Origin: CBDCVO01 sp965223085
Lineage (GTDB): Bacteria; Pseudomonadota; Gammaproteobacteria; Ga0077536
Direction of reading: 5' to 3'
NCBI GenBank assembly: GCA_965223085.1
Contig: OZ244981.1
Coordinates: 4,526,001 to 4,590,000, forward strand
DNA length: 64,000 bases
Part shown: positions 31,846 to 40,615 of the stretch, piece after piece
How positions within the stretch are numbered: position 1 is the first letter of the stretch
How the letters are laid out: each line of letters starts with the position of its first letter
The notes under the pieces: generated by a model
The model's database searches: none
What the model was told of the DNA's origin: nothing
Seen by the model: the letters and a program-made list of their open reading frames with translations, nothing else
Made by a program: the position numbers and the translations under genes

Positions 31846-33387
31846 ATGAATGAACAGTATGCGCTTAAACACCCGTTTGGTGAGGAGAGCTGTGAGGCAG
31901 AACTTAAAATTCTGAAGTCGAATTACCAAAAATACTATTTCGACGAGACGCCGTTCAACAGCGCATCACTAGACGAAGACTGCTACCTGATCGTGGGGCG
32001 TCGCGGAACGGGAAAAACTTCTTTAGCGCATCATTTTTCGTTTCAACAACAAATCCCTAACGCGCGCTGCATCGACATCGATGAGCCGGATGCTTATTCC
32101 AATGTGCTGACTAAAATCTCGAGGTTCTCCGCGGCTGATGCGAATATCGCAATCCCGCGAATAACGAAGATCTGGGAATATGTATTTTGGACGCTCATAT
32201 TTAGCAAGTTCAAAAATGAGAGCCCGGAAATCAAAGCGGCGTGCATATCCACGGAGTCGAAGGGGTCGTTTTTTATAAAGAGCGTACTGACCCACATCAT
32301 TAAACGTTTTCTGCCTGACGACTGCCAATTCTTATCCGAACAATTGGAAGATTTTATTTCTTCAAAAGCCGTTGAAGTTGCAAAGGAGAAAATGCTCGAG
32401 ATCGCAGCCGAAACACCGGTGATCTTGGCTATGGATTCGCTGGAGAAATACGCGATCGACAATCAAGACGTCATGATGTCGTTGGCAGCGCTGATTCAAT
32501 GCTCGAGTAATTTTAACGTTGAATATTCTAGTCGCGGCATCCACGTTAAAACATTTGTATCTGCGGAAGTCTTTCCGTACTTGACAGAAACAGCAATTGC
32601 TAACCCAATCAAGTACGTGCGCGATCCGGTTTTTATGCAGTGGCGCCCGAAGGACTTGATGCGTTTGACATGCTGGCGATTCTTCTCTCACCTGAAGTCA
32701 AACAATCAACTGCATCCGCACGCAAAACACACGATCGATTGGTCCGACTACAATGATGTATTGGAAAACGTTTGGATCCCGTATTTCGGTGAGCATATTA
32801 CGAACGGTACGGGGATCACGGAAAAAACCTTTCCTTATGTGTTGAGGCATACGCAAATGCGTCCTCGTCAGATCGTGGTTTTGTGCAATGCCATCGCAAA
32901 ACGCGCACAGAACGGCAAGTATTTTCCCTACTTCGGTGAAAGACCCGATGAACTGATCGATGTCGTAAACGCCACCGAGATCAGCCTTGCTAACGGTGTG
33001 ATCAACGCATACTCCTCGGTCTATCCAAATGTCAACAAAATTCTCGATGCCCTTAGCGGCACACCGACCATTTTTCGCGGCAGTTGGCTCGATAAGATCG
33101 CAAAAAGGACGGCCTCGGAATGGCCGTTTGGCGATTATTCACCGACGCGCTTCCGTCAAATCGTCGCAGAGCTCGGCATCGTGGGGGTGATAAGAAAGTG
33201 GAGCGAAGATGCGCAAATCATTGAAGCGGATTTCGAATATACGATGGCAGACCGCTTAGCGGTTACTTCAGAAGACGAATGTGTGTTGCATCCTATGTTT
33301 TATCAAAAATTTCGCGCGGAAATTGAGCAACCCGCGATCGTCTATCCGTTTCCTAACCACCCAGATTTTTCGCCGATTCGGAGTTGA
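31846..33387 (+). CDS. P-loop ATPase of the Sll1717 type, possible defence or signalling protein
   Basis: A 513-residue soluble protein. The Walker A motif is GRRGTGKTSL (51-60), preceded by YLIV and an N-terminal segment LKHPFGEESCEAE. A Walker-B-like VILAMDSLEKY lies near residue 200, followed by an arginine-rich MRPRQIVVLCNAIAKRA sensor-like stretch and a C-terminal winged-helix-like domain from about 400 (SPTRFRQIVAELGIVGVIRK). This layout recalls the Sll1717-type ATPases, distant STAND/AAA relatives often seen in accessory regions. Its function is not established; a role in phage or element defence is only an inference from location. Its base composition is less GC-rich than the flagellar region. 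Confidence 0.75.
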   Translation: MNEQYALKHPFGEESCEAELKILKSNYQKYYFDETPFNSASLDEDCYLIVGRRGTGKTSLAHHFSFQQQIPNARCIDIDEPDAYSNVLTKISRFSAADANIAIPRITKIWEYVFWTLIFSKFKNESPEIKAACISTESKGSFFIKSVLTHIIKRFLPDDCQFLSEQLEDFISSKAVEVAKEKMLEIAAETPVILAMDSLEKYAIDNQDVMMSLAALIQCSSNFNVEYSSRGIHVKTFVSAEVFPYLTETAIANPIKYVRDPVFMQWRPKDLMRLTCWRFFSHLKSNNQLHPHAKHTIDWSDYNDVLENVWIPYFGEHITNGTGITEKTFPYVLRHTQMRPRQIVVLCNAIAKRAQNGKYFPYFGERPDELIDVVNATEISLANGVINAYSSVYPNVNKILDALSGTPTIFRGSWLDKIAKRTASEWPFGDYSPTRFRQIVAELGIVGVIRKWSEDAQIIEADFEYTMADRLAVTSEDECVLHPMFYQKFRAEIEQPAIVYPFPNHPDFSPIRS

Positions 33388-33490
33388 GCCGTGACGTTTG
33401 CGCCTACGGGCGTCGGGTTGCACGAAATCGAAAGTCGCGCGAGGCGCGCGTACTTTATACTGGACCGGCGGCATGACGTTAGTATTTCTC

Positions 33491-33516
33491 GTCACCCCCG
33501 CGTAAGCGGGGTCCAG
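33491..33516. repeat. REP-like palindrome
   Basis: GTCACCCCCGCGTAAGCGGG GTCCAG contains a CCCCGC/GCGGGG stem. Similar palindromes occur at 34827, 45548 and 53361, so a dispersed repeat family is likely. Confidence 0.6.
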
Positions 33517-33602
33517 AAAAATCGCCTGGTTATGGGAGGTGCTCTCCAGGATGCCGGAGCGTCATGAAGGAAACCAAAAAGCGGAGTTTTTCGCCAATAT
33601 TA

Positions 33603-33678
<76 letters not shown>

Positions 33679-33810
33679 ATAAACGCCTATGCTTGACGCC
33701 TGGGATCGTAACGGTAGCGGGCGGCTGGCGCCAGTGTTTTTACCTTACTCGATGCGCGTCTTTTTGTTTGGCATTGCAAGCGGCGCGTCGGGCCATAATA
33801 ATCGTGCAGC

Positions 33811-34791
33811 ATGAATGCTCCTCATCGCGCTGCCGTGGCGGCCCCACAAAGTAACATAAGCCCTTTCCCACCCATTCGTCGCATGCTTTTGCGAACGCTG
33901 CAAGTCAATCTCGGCTACCGCTGCAACCAGGCCTGCGATCATTGTCACGTGGGAGCCGGGCCCAAACGAGCGGAGCAAATGAGCCCGGCCACGCTTGCAA
34001 CAGTGACTGATTTCATCGCAGCCCATGAGCTGACTACGCTCGATATCACCGGGGGGGCGCCGGAGCTCCATCCGCACTTTAGACATCTCGTGACCACAGC
34101 CCGGGCACGCGGACTAGAAGTTATCGATCGCTGCAATTTGACCATTCTGCTTGAACCGGGCCAAGAAACTTTGGTTACGTTTTTAGCAGCGAACGGGGTT
34201 CATATCATCGCGTCCTTACCGTGTTACAGCAAAATGCGGGTTGATCAACAGCGTGGCAACGGTGTCTTCGCGAAAAGCATCGAGGCATTACGGCGTTTGA
34301 ACGAGCATGGTTATGGCGATGTCGAAAGCGGATTGTCGCTCGATTTGGTTCACAATCCCATCGGTGCGCAGTTGCCCGCTGCTCAGGCGGATCTACAAGC
34401 GGACTACAAGCGCGAGCTCGCGCAGTGTTATGGGGTAAATTTCAATCAGCTCCTGACCCTGACGAACATGCCGATTAATCGCTTCCGCCACGCGTTGGAA
34501 CGTGACGGTGAACTTGAAACCTATATGCGCTTACTCATGAGGTCCTACGAAGCAGAGAATCTCGCCCGTCTCATGTGTCTTGATACGGTGAGCGTCGATT
34601 GGCGTGGGCGGGTCTACGATTGCGATTTTAATCAAATGCTGGGCCTAGGTCTGGGTGGGACACATCGTGCGATGCGTCTTAAAGATCTTAGCGCGGATAT
34701 GCTTACCGATCGGGCGATTGGGGTGGGCGATCACTGTTACGGTTGTACTGCCGGGCAAGGCAGCAGTTGCGGCGGTGCTTTGTCAGGGTAA
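33811..34791 (+). CDS. arsS: Arsenosugar biosynthesis radical SAM protein ArsS
   Basis: A 326-residue radical SAM enzyme. The iron-sulphur motif C-x3-C-x2-C is in RCNQACDHCHVGAGP, followed by LDITGGAPELHPHF (SAM-binding GG region), VIDRCNLTILLEPGQ and LDLVHNPIGAQLPA. The C-terminal DUF3641-like part has YDCDFNQMLGL and a Cys-rich CYGCTAGQGSSCGG. ArsS adds a 5'-deoxyadenosyl group to dimethylarsenic during arsenosugar formation. Its partners follow at 37526 and 38223 after an IS66 insertion. No arsM is seen in the window. Confidence 0.92.
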   Translation: MNAPHRAAVAAPQSNISPFPPIRRMLLRTLQVNLGYRCNQACDHCHVGAGPKRAEQMSPATLATVTDFIAAHELTTLDITGGAPELHPHFRHLVTTARARGLEVIDRCNLTILLEPGQETLVTFLAANGVHIIASLPCYSKMRVDQQRGNGVFAKSIEALRRLNEHGYGDVESGLSLDLVHNPIGAQLPAAQADLQADYKRELAQCYGVNFNQLLTLTNMPINRFRHALERDGELETYMRLLMRSYEAENLARLMCLDTVSVDWRGRVYDCDFNQMLGLGLGGTHRAMRLKDLSADMLTDRAIGVGDHCYGCTAGQGSSCGGALSG

Positions 34792-34826
34792 TCACCGTTT
34801 GACGGGGCGACGGGCCGGGCCCTCTC

Positions 34827-34853
34827 GTCATCCCCGCGCAGGCGGGGATCCAG
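34827..34853. repeat. REP-like palindrome
   Basis: GTCATCCCCGCGCAGGCGGG GATCCAG forms a CCCCGC/GCGGGG hairpin right after arsS. It belongs to the same family as the repeats at 33491 and 53361. Confidence 0.65.
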
Positions 34854-34913
34854 CCGACTATGCACCGCGCGAGGCGCGGTTATTTTGTAAGCGCAAAGGG
34901 AACCGCATCTTGT

Positions 34914-36435
34914 TTAAGGCGATAAGTTTTGCTTGGCATTGATCCGGTTGGGCAACAGCGCTTCAATGTCGTCGACGGTCGCTGCCAGCGGCAGCTTCGT
35001 GAATACTTCGCGTAAGTAAGCGTAAGGCTCAAGCCCGTTCGCCTTCGCCGTCTCGATCAATGAATACAGATTCGCCGACGCGTTGACGCCGGCAACAGAG
35101 GTAGAGAAGAGCCACGCCTTGCGGCCCATCACAAAGGGCCGGATGGCGTTCTCGCAGAGATTGTTGTCAATCTCTAAGCGACCATCGTCCAAGTAACGCG
35201 TCAGCTTGTCCCATTGTTCGTGCAGGTAATGCAGCGCCTTGCCGAGGGCGCTTTTCGGCAGCACCTGGGGTAACGACGCATCAAGCCAAGCGCGCATCTC
35301 GGTGATAACCGGCGTCGCGTGTTCCAGCCGGTAGGTGTACCGTTCCTCAGGCGTCATGCTCCGCGCCCGCTTTTCCACTCGATAGAGTTTCTGGATGAGC
35401 GATAAACCACGCCATGCTTTACCCCGACGTTTCGTCTTGCCTTGCGCTTTCACCGCCTCATCGAATTTACGCCGCGCATGCGCCATACAACCGAGCTGCT
35501 TGAGTCCGTTAGTCAAAACCACCGCGTTATAGCCGTCGTAGCCATCGGTCTGCAGATAACCCGAGTATCCCGCTAATAAGCGTTGCGGCACCGCACCACT
35601 GCGCGACGGATCGTAGTCGTACAAAATGATACGCCCATCGGGCGGTCCGCCACGTTGTACCCATAAGTAGGACTTCGACTGCGCACGACGACCCTTCTCC
35701 TTATAAAACCTGGACAACCGTCTCATCCATCTGCACGATGTCGTAGTCCAACAGCCGGTCTCGCATCAGATTAATCAACGGCTGCACCAAGGTCCCGGCG
35801 CGGATCATCCAATTCGCCAAGGTCGACCGTGGGAGATCAACGCCAATCCGCTTTAGAATCGCCTCTTGCCGATACAACGGCAAGGCATCCACGTACTTCG
35901 AGACCGTAACGTGCGCCAGCAAACCGGGGGAGGCCATGCTCTTCGGCACCGGTTGCACCGGTAACGGCGCTAATCTGATGCATTGTCCGCAATCACAAGC
36001 ATATTGCTTGCGAATGTGACGGATCACTTGGATCGTCGCTGGAATGATATCGAGCTGTTCGGAAACCACCTCGTTGATCTCGTTGAGGACGCGGCCATCG
36101 TGATCACACACGCGTTCGTTCTCAGGCAGCTCATGCACAACCTCGATACGCGGCAACCGCGCCGGCAAGGGTTTACCTCCGCCCTTGCTGCGGCGATGCG
36201 GTGAGATCTCAACAGTCTGTTCAGCTCCCTCATCGGCGTCAGGCGTTGACGTTGCCTCCGCTTCATCAAATAAGCGGATCTGATCGGGTGATAGCTGCTC
36301 ACTGCGCGAGGCAAAACGCTTCGCCAACGCAAGCGCTAATTGCTCTTGGAGTAGGACAACTTGCGAGTGCAACTGCTCGTTGCGAGCAGCGTGATCAACG
36401 ACTAATGCCTTTAACGCTTCAACATCATCGGGCAA
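34914..36435 (-). pseudogene. tnpC: IS66 transposase TnpC, frameshifted
   Basis: The N-terminal part (36435 down to 35701, 244 residues) has a leucine-rich coiled coil, a Cys-rich segment YACDCGQCIR and VDLPRSTLANWMIRAG to IVQMDETVVQVL. The C-terminal part in another frame starts KEKGRRAQSKSYLWVQRGG and holds YDGYNAVV, CMAHARRKFDEAVK and ENAIRPFVMGRK with the DDE residues. A 1-2 base change around 35703-35708 separates them. Joined, they give a complete transposase of about 500 residues. The element is probably immobile unless the frame is rescued. Confidence 0.9.
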
Positions 36436-36491
36436 CTATTCTAGCACGTTGACCATGCATCACAGTATACCCGATGCGTTGATCTCAGTCG

Positions 36492-36848
36492 CTAAAAAAC
36501 GCTCGAATAACTTAAAGAATGATGCGCTTGCAGGCGCGTAATATCGTAGCCGTCCAACAACCAATGCAGTTGCTGCTCGGATAAACTAATCTCCGCACCC
36601 GGCCAACGCCGTGGCCATTTAAACTTCTCTTTCTCCAAGCGTTTGTACCATAGTGCGAAACCACTGCGATCCCAGTACAAAGCCTTCAACTTGTCGCGAC
36701 TTCGATTACAGAACACAAACACTGCACCTGAGAACGCTGATACCGACATCGATTGTTCGACTATCAATGAGAGGCCATTGACTGCTTTGCGGAAATCAAC
36801 GGGCTCCCGATGCAGATAAACCGCCGAAACCTCACGGAACATCTCCAT
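36492..36848 (-). CDS. tnpB: IS66 accessory protein TnpB
   Basis: A 118-residue protein with VYLHREPVDFRKAVNGLSLI, AVFVFCNRSRDKLKALYWDR and FALWYKRLEKEKFKWPR, the complete pattern of IS66 Orf2/TnpB. It is needed for transposition of IS66 elements, but its biochemical role is not settled. The gene lies 3 bp downstream of tnpA in the usual A-B-C order. Confidence 0.93.
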   Translation of the reverse strand: MEMFREVSAVYLHREPVDFRKAVNGLSLIVEQSMSVSAFSGAVFVFCNRSRDKLKALYWDRSGFALWYKRLEKEKFKWPRRWPGAEISLSEQQLHWLLDGYDITRLQAHHSLSYSSVF

Positions 36849-36851
36849 CGG

Positions 36852-37151
36852 TCAATCTCGCAACGCAAGAAGTAACTGTGATACCCAGCGCGGCTCAATA
36901 CCGAAGGGCAATTCTACCGTTGAACCGCCTTCACAACGAACTGTGACCCGGTCTACCGCGCTTGACCGCGAAACCGACACCGGCACGAAGGCGGCTTGCT
37001 TGTCCACGTTGTCCAAACAGAGCTGACTCCGGACGCGACAAAAATAATTGGCCGGAACCCCTTGCTCGCGGCAGAACGCCGCTGCTGTCAATCCGCTCTC
37101 TCGCTGCGCTGTGATGAGCGCTTGCCATTCGGCTTTCGTGCGTCGTTTCAT
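36852..37151 (-). CDS. tnpA: IS66 accessory protein TnpA
   Basis: A 99-residue protein with an N-terminal helix-turn-helix, KAEWQALITAQRESGLTAAA then FCREQGVPANYF, and a C-terminal beta part VRCEGGSTVELPFG, as in IS66 Orf1/TnpA proteins that may bind element ends. It is the first gene of the element, about 85 bp inside the right inverted repeat. Confidence 0.9.
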   Translation of the reverse strand: MKRRTKAEWQALITAQRESGLTAAAFCREQGVPANYFCRVRSQLCLDNVDKQAAFVPVSVSRSSAVDRVTVRCEGGSTVELPFGIEPRWVSQLLLALRD

Positions 37152-37525
37152 CGTCCGATCTCCCGTCCATCAATAAACGGAGTCATTTACACTCCATACG
37201 AATTCCTGTGTAGAGCGGGGATTACGGGGCGCTTACGTTATTTTTCTACGGGGCCCCGCGTGCACGTTTAATTTATCGCCTATCGCAAGGCGGCTTGCAA
37301 TAGGCGCCGCTACGCGCTGGCCTGCCTAGGGCAGGCCGAAGAAATCGTGCGGGACGACGATGGCGGGGCGATTCTCCTCATTCCGCCCGCGTCGCTGTAC
37401 CTTCGTCTTTGCATCGATCATTTCGCTTTAGCGCCGTACCCAAGTGGTGAAATATCTCGGCTAGTGGATGCCGGATCCGGCGACCGCACTTGACCCGATC
37501 GCCCGTAGCGTGTTTCTTATTGGGC

Positions 37526-38239
37526 GTGACTATCAGCGTCATCGTCCCGGTGCTCAACGAAGCGCCGCGTCTCGCCGCGCAACTCGAACGTCTAGGCGCG
37601 TGGCGGGCGCGCGGCGCGCAAATTATCGTCGTCGACGGTGGCAGCACAGACAACACGTGTGAGCTGGCGGCGCCGCGCTGCGATGTTTTATTACGGGCTG
37701 AACGGGGTCGGGCTCGGCAAATGAATGCCGGCGCGGCGCATGCGACGGGTCGCTTAGTGGTGTTTCTGCACGCCGATGTGGCCGTCCCCGATAGCGCCGC
37801 GGTGGAACTGTTCGGGCATGCCGAGCGGCTTGCTGCCGCGCCCGAAGTACCGTTGTGGGGCCGATTTTCGGTGCGGCTGAGTGGCCACGGTGTCGCGTTC
37901 CGCATCATCGAGCGGGCCATGAATTTGCGTTCAAAGTGGACTGGGGTAGCAACCGGTGATCAAACGTTGTTTGTCAGCACGGCACTGTTCGAGGCCAGTG
38001 GTGGGTTTCCGCAGATCGATCTTATGGAAGACGTCGCATTGACAAAAAAATTACGTCGTTATGCTCGGCCGCTGTGTTCGGGAACTTGCGTGACTGTGTC
38101 ATCGCGGCGCTGGGAAGCATACGGGATCTGGTCAACGGTCGCGTTGATGTGGTATTTACGCGCTGCGTATTTAATCGGCGTCGATCCGAAGCGTTTGCAT
38201 GCACTTTACTATCACCGACGCAATGCGCGTGACGACTAA
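37526..38239 (+). CDS. Arsenosugar-type glycosyltransferase (TIGR04283)
   Basis: About 237 residues from GTG 37526 (TTG at 37490 is an alternative). It is a GT2/GT-A protein with ISVIVPVLNEAPRLAAQLE, IVVDGGSTDNTCELA (DxD-like region), AERGRARQMNAGAAHA, LHADVAVPD and LMEDVALTKKLRR. It matches the TIGR04283 glycosyltransferases that sit with ArsS. It overlaps its partner by 17 bp. The pair may add sugars to the arsenic-containing riboside. Before the IS66 insertion it probably followed arsS by roughly 0.4 kb. Confidence 0.9.
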   Translation: MTISVIVPVLNEAPRLAAQLERLGAWRARGAQIIVVDGGSTDNTCELAAPRCDVLLRAERGRARQMNAGAAHATGRLVVFLHADVAVPDSAAVELFGHAERLAAAPEVPLWGRFSVRLSGHGVAFRIIERAMNLRSKWTGVATGDQTLFVSTALFEASGGFPQIDLMEDVALTKKLRRYARPLCSGTCVTVSSRRWEAYGIWSTVALMWYLRAAYLIGVDPKRLHALYYHRRNARDD

Positions 38240-38837
38240 GCGCGCCAGCGCGGTAGCGGTGTTCGCGCGCGCGCCGCGCTTAGGGGCGGTGAAAACACGT
38301 TTGGAAACGACGCTCGGTACGGTTTCGACCCTTGCCGTCTATCGCCGCTTGCTCGCCCGCGCGCTCACATGCGCGGCGGCATCCCAAGCCGAGCATGCGT
38401 TTCTCTACGCGGCCCAGGCTAATGAGGTGGCGTATTTTGAGCGGCAACTCGAGCCGACGCGGTGGCGTGTCGCGACGCAAACGGGCGCCGATTTAGGCGC
38501 ACGCATGGCCAATTGTTTTGCTGAGTTGCTCGCTGCTCACCGCGCCGTCGTTGTGATCGGCTCCGACATTGCCGATATGCATAGTGATGACCTCAACGCC
38601 GCGTTTGCAGCCTTACAGGGCGATCATGAATGCGTGATCGGACCGAGCGCGGATGGAGGCTACTGGTTAATCGGTTTGCGCGCGCCACAGCCGAACTTGT
38701 TTTGCGACATCTCGTGGAGCTCGGCGACGGTCTATGCCGAAACGCGTACGCGGATCACTGCGAGCGGGATGTCCTGTGCTGAAGTTGCGCTACGCCATGA
38801 TATCGACGAAGCAGCCGACTTAGCGCATCTGCGGTGA
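38223..38837 (+). CDS. Arsenosugar-type glycosyltransferase (TIGR04282)
   Basis: About 204 residues from ATG 38223. It has the TIGR04282 pattern: VAVFARAPRLGAVKTRLE with a nucleotide-binding loop, TQTGADLGARMANCF, VVVIGSDIADMHSDDL and IGPSADGGYWLIGL. It resembles GT-A nucleotidyl/glycosyl transferases (DUF2064). Together with the preceding TIGR04283 protein and ArsS it forms the known three-gene arsenosugar set. A start at 38199 in the same frame is possible but overlaps the previous gene further. Confidence 0.9.
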   Translation: MRVTTKRASAVAVFARAPRLGAVKTRLETTLGTVSTLAVYRRLLARALTCAAASQAEHAFLYAAQANEVAYFERQLEPTRWRVATQTGADLGARMANCFAELLAAHRAVVVIGSDIADMHSDDLNAAFAALQGDHECVIGPSADGGYWLIGLRAPQPNLFCDISWSSATVYAETRTRITASGMSCAEVALRHDIDEAADLAHLR

Positions 38838-38857
38838 TGGATTATTTTACCTATGCT

Positions 38858-39586
38858 TTAGCGTAGACGTCGATAATGCCGGTCGAGCTCGGCGACCAGT
38901 GATTCGATCGTTCTCAGCGCAGCCGCATCGAGCCCGATAAATTGTGCGGCGAGCCGTTGCACGCGCCGTGCCGCTGGCGAATCGATGCGACTGGCATTGA
39001 TTTTCGTAATGATGTGCTTAGCTTCGTCGAAGTCAATTCGCGCGAGCGCCGTGCGACCGGCGTATTGTCGCGGCTCTAGCGCGCCGTCTTGCAGGCGGGC
39101 ACAAAAACCGCCCACCGAAATGTCGCGGATCTCGCCGCGCTTGCAGGTATCTCGATCGAACGTAACCGCGACTTCTAAGTTGCGTGCGAGCGGCACTGGC
39201 ACGCGAAAATCCTGGCGGCGCTGAGAGTAATTTATGAACGCAGGGAATGGCACCCGGTAGTAGGGGATCCCATTTGTTTGCCCAACGCGGTCGATAATTG
39301 CACGAAACGCTACTTCAACGCCGTCGAGCGACGTGATGATATCGATGAGCGTGTGTTTCTTGAGGCGGCGCAGACCTTGCGAGGGTACGAGTTCATCGAG
39401 CACGATATACGGTTTGGTGCCGGCAACAACTTCGAGGATCGCGCTGCCGAAAGCACCAGCGGAACTATCGAGCGCGACGGTGAGCGGCACACGACGCGCC
39501 TGTAGCTCACAGAACAGGTGTTCCATTTGTGCTGGCGAATCGAGTTTAGTTACGTCGGTCTCGGTGTTTGCAGTACTCACCGCCAT
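38858..39586 (-). CDS. ycgR: Flagellar brake protein YcgR (c-di-GMP receptor)
   Basis: A 242-residue two-domain protein. The N-terminal YcgR domain is followed by a PilZ domain beginning at RRQDFRVPVP (the RxxxR c-di-GMP motif) and DISVGGFCARL (the D/N-x-S-x-x-G motif). On binding c-di-GMP it interacts with the flagellar motor and slows swimming. Its place at the start of the flagellar locus, next to flgN and flgM, fits. It is separated from flgN by about 70 bp and may have its own promoter. Confidence 0.9.
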   Translation of the reverse strand: MAVSTANTETDVTKLDSPAQMEHLFCELQARRVPLTVALDSSAGAFGSAILEVVAGTKPYIVLDELVPSQGLRRLKKHTLIDIITSLDGVEVAFRAIIDRVGQTNGIPYYRVPFPAFINYSQRRQDFRVPVPLARNLEVAVTFDRDTCKRGEIRDISVGGFCARLQDGALEPRQYAGRTALARIDFDEAKHIITKINASRIDSPAARRVQRLAAQFIGLDAAALRTIESLVAELDRHYRRLR

Positions 39587-39653
39587 GGTGTTTTGAGATG
39601 TAGGTGCTCTTAACTCAAAAAATCCTTCGTCGTGATTTTATACGCATATTGAC

Positions 39654-40061
39654 TTAAACGCTCGTATACGCTTTGCGGGTACCGTGCTGGTCGAGCCGAC
39701 CGCGGGCATCGTAAGTGCGCTCACTCGGTCCGCTGCCCGACAGAATGTCGATCATCGAATTTACAAAACCGCGACTCGCATCGATCGCCGCACCGTTGCG
39801 GCGATTGGCCTGTTGGCAGCGCTGGAGTCGTTCGCGTATGGCATCCCAGGCTGGGGTCTGCGGCACCGGATCATGATCACCACTGAGGCCCGCACGGCGT
39901 GCGGTTTGCTCCAGTGATTGTGCGAGCGTAGTTTTTGCCGCAATGGCGTCATCGAGAGCCACGGCGTCGCGTGTGCGCAACGCGTCGTACTCACGTGCTA
40001 AGGCGTCTTCGAAGCGCGTGAGTAGCGCCTCTAGCTCGACTAATAACGCCTCGTTATCCAT
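39654..40061 (-). CDS. flgN: Flagellar export chaperone FlgN
   Basis: A 135-residue helical protein: LVELEALLTRFEDALAREYDAL, then a hydrophilic coil and LQRCQQANRRNGAAIDAS with a C-terminal motif LSGSGPSERTYDARGR typical of FlgN. It escorts the hook-filament junction proteins FlgK and FlgL to the export gate. It follows flgM by about 40 bp in the usual flgM-flgN operon. Confidence 0.87.
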   Translation of the reverse strand: MDNEALLVELEALLTRFEDALAREYDALRTRDAVALDDAIAAKTTLAQSLEQTARRAGLSGDHDPVPQTPAWDAIRERLQRCQQANRRNGAAIDASRGFVNSMIDILSGSGPSERTYDARGRLDQHGTRKAYTSV

Positions 40062-40104
40062 TCAAGCATGGTCTTCATTGAGGGGGGCGGAGACTTGCTG
40101 TTCC

Positions 40105-40434
40105 TTAGCCTTGCGTGGTTTTCGGTGAGCCTGACAGCAGAGCTTCGAACTGCGTTAGCTTCTCAGCCACTGCGCGCGAATCGATCGCGTAGGAACCGTC
40201 TTCGATCGCGGCGCGAAAACTCGCCACTTTTTCTCGATCAACGGCGGGTAGATCCGCGACTGCCTGAGTTAATGTTTGCAGGCGCGCCGCCAAATCCGTC
40301 AGCGTTACGACATCGGCTTGTTGACCGGCTGCCGCTGCGACACTATCCGCCGTATCTGCCTTGCCGACTTTAATCGACCGTTGATCTAGCGGTGTGACCA
40401 CCGTCGATGTTGGACCTTTTACATTAGAGACCAT
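40105..40434 (-). CDS. flgM: Anti-sigma-28 factor FlgM
   Basis: A 109-residue, largely hydrophilic protein. The N-terminus is disordered in character (GPTSTVVTPLDQRS), and the C-terminal FlgM domain has VTLTDLAARLQTLTQ, VDREKVASFRAAIEDGSYAID and AEKLTQFEALL, the sigma-28-binding helices. It blocks FliA until the hook is complete and is then exported. A possible sigma-28 promoter lies upstream at 40588. Confidence 0.92.
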   Translation of the reverse strand: MVSNVKGPTSTVVTPLDQRSIKVGKADTADSVAAAAGQQADVVTLTDLAARLQTLTQAVADLPAVDREKVASFRAAIEDGSYAIDSRAVAEKLTQFEALLSGSPKTTQG

Positions 40435-40587
40435 ATTGCTTCTCTCCAGTCATCCCAGCCGAGTTAACGGCATGACTTTACCGTGCTTGAAAATAGCTTG
40501 TGGAGATGTGACCTTGGCCAAATTCTCCACTTCGCGGGAACAGAGATCAAGCGAATATCTGCTCCTTTATCCCACATGGATCACATT

Positions 40588-40615
40588 TATTGCCGGAAGT
40601 AATTCGCTTTTTTTA
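40588..40615 (-). promoter_or_regulatory. Possible sigma-28 promoter for flgM-flgN
   Basis: On the minus strand TTAAAAAAAGCGAATTACTT CCGGCAATAA resembles TAAA...GCCGATAA, with 6 of 8 matches in the -10 box and a spacer two bases longer than ideal. It lies about 155 bp upstream of flgM. Confidence 0.3.

Larger units (their letters stand above)
34887..37236 (-). mobile_element. IS66-family insertion sequence with an 8-bp target duplication
   Basis: The ends are GTAAGCGC... and ...GCGCTTAC, and GTTATTTT is present on both outer sides (34879-34886 and 37237-37244), the 8-bp duplication expected for IS66. The element carries tnpA, tnpB and a frameshifted tnpC. Perfect target repeats indicate a fairly recent insertion, and it divides the arsenosugar cluster. 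Confidence 0.95.
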
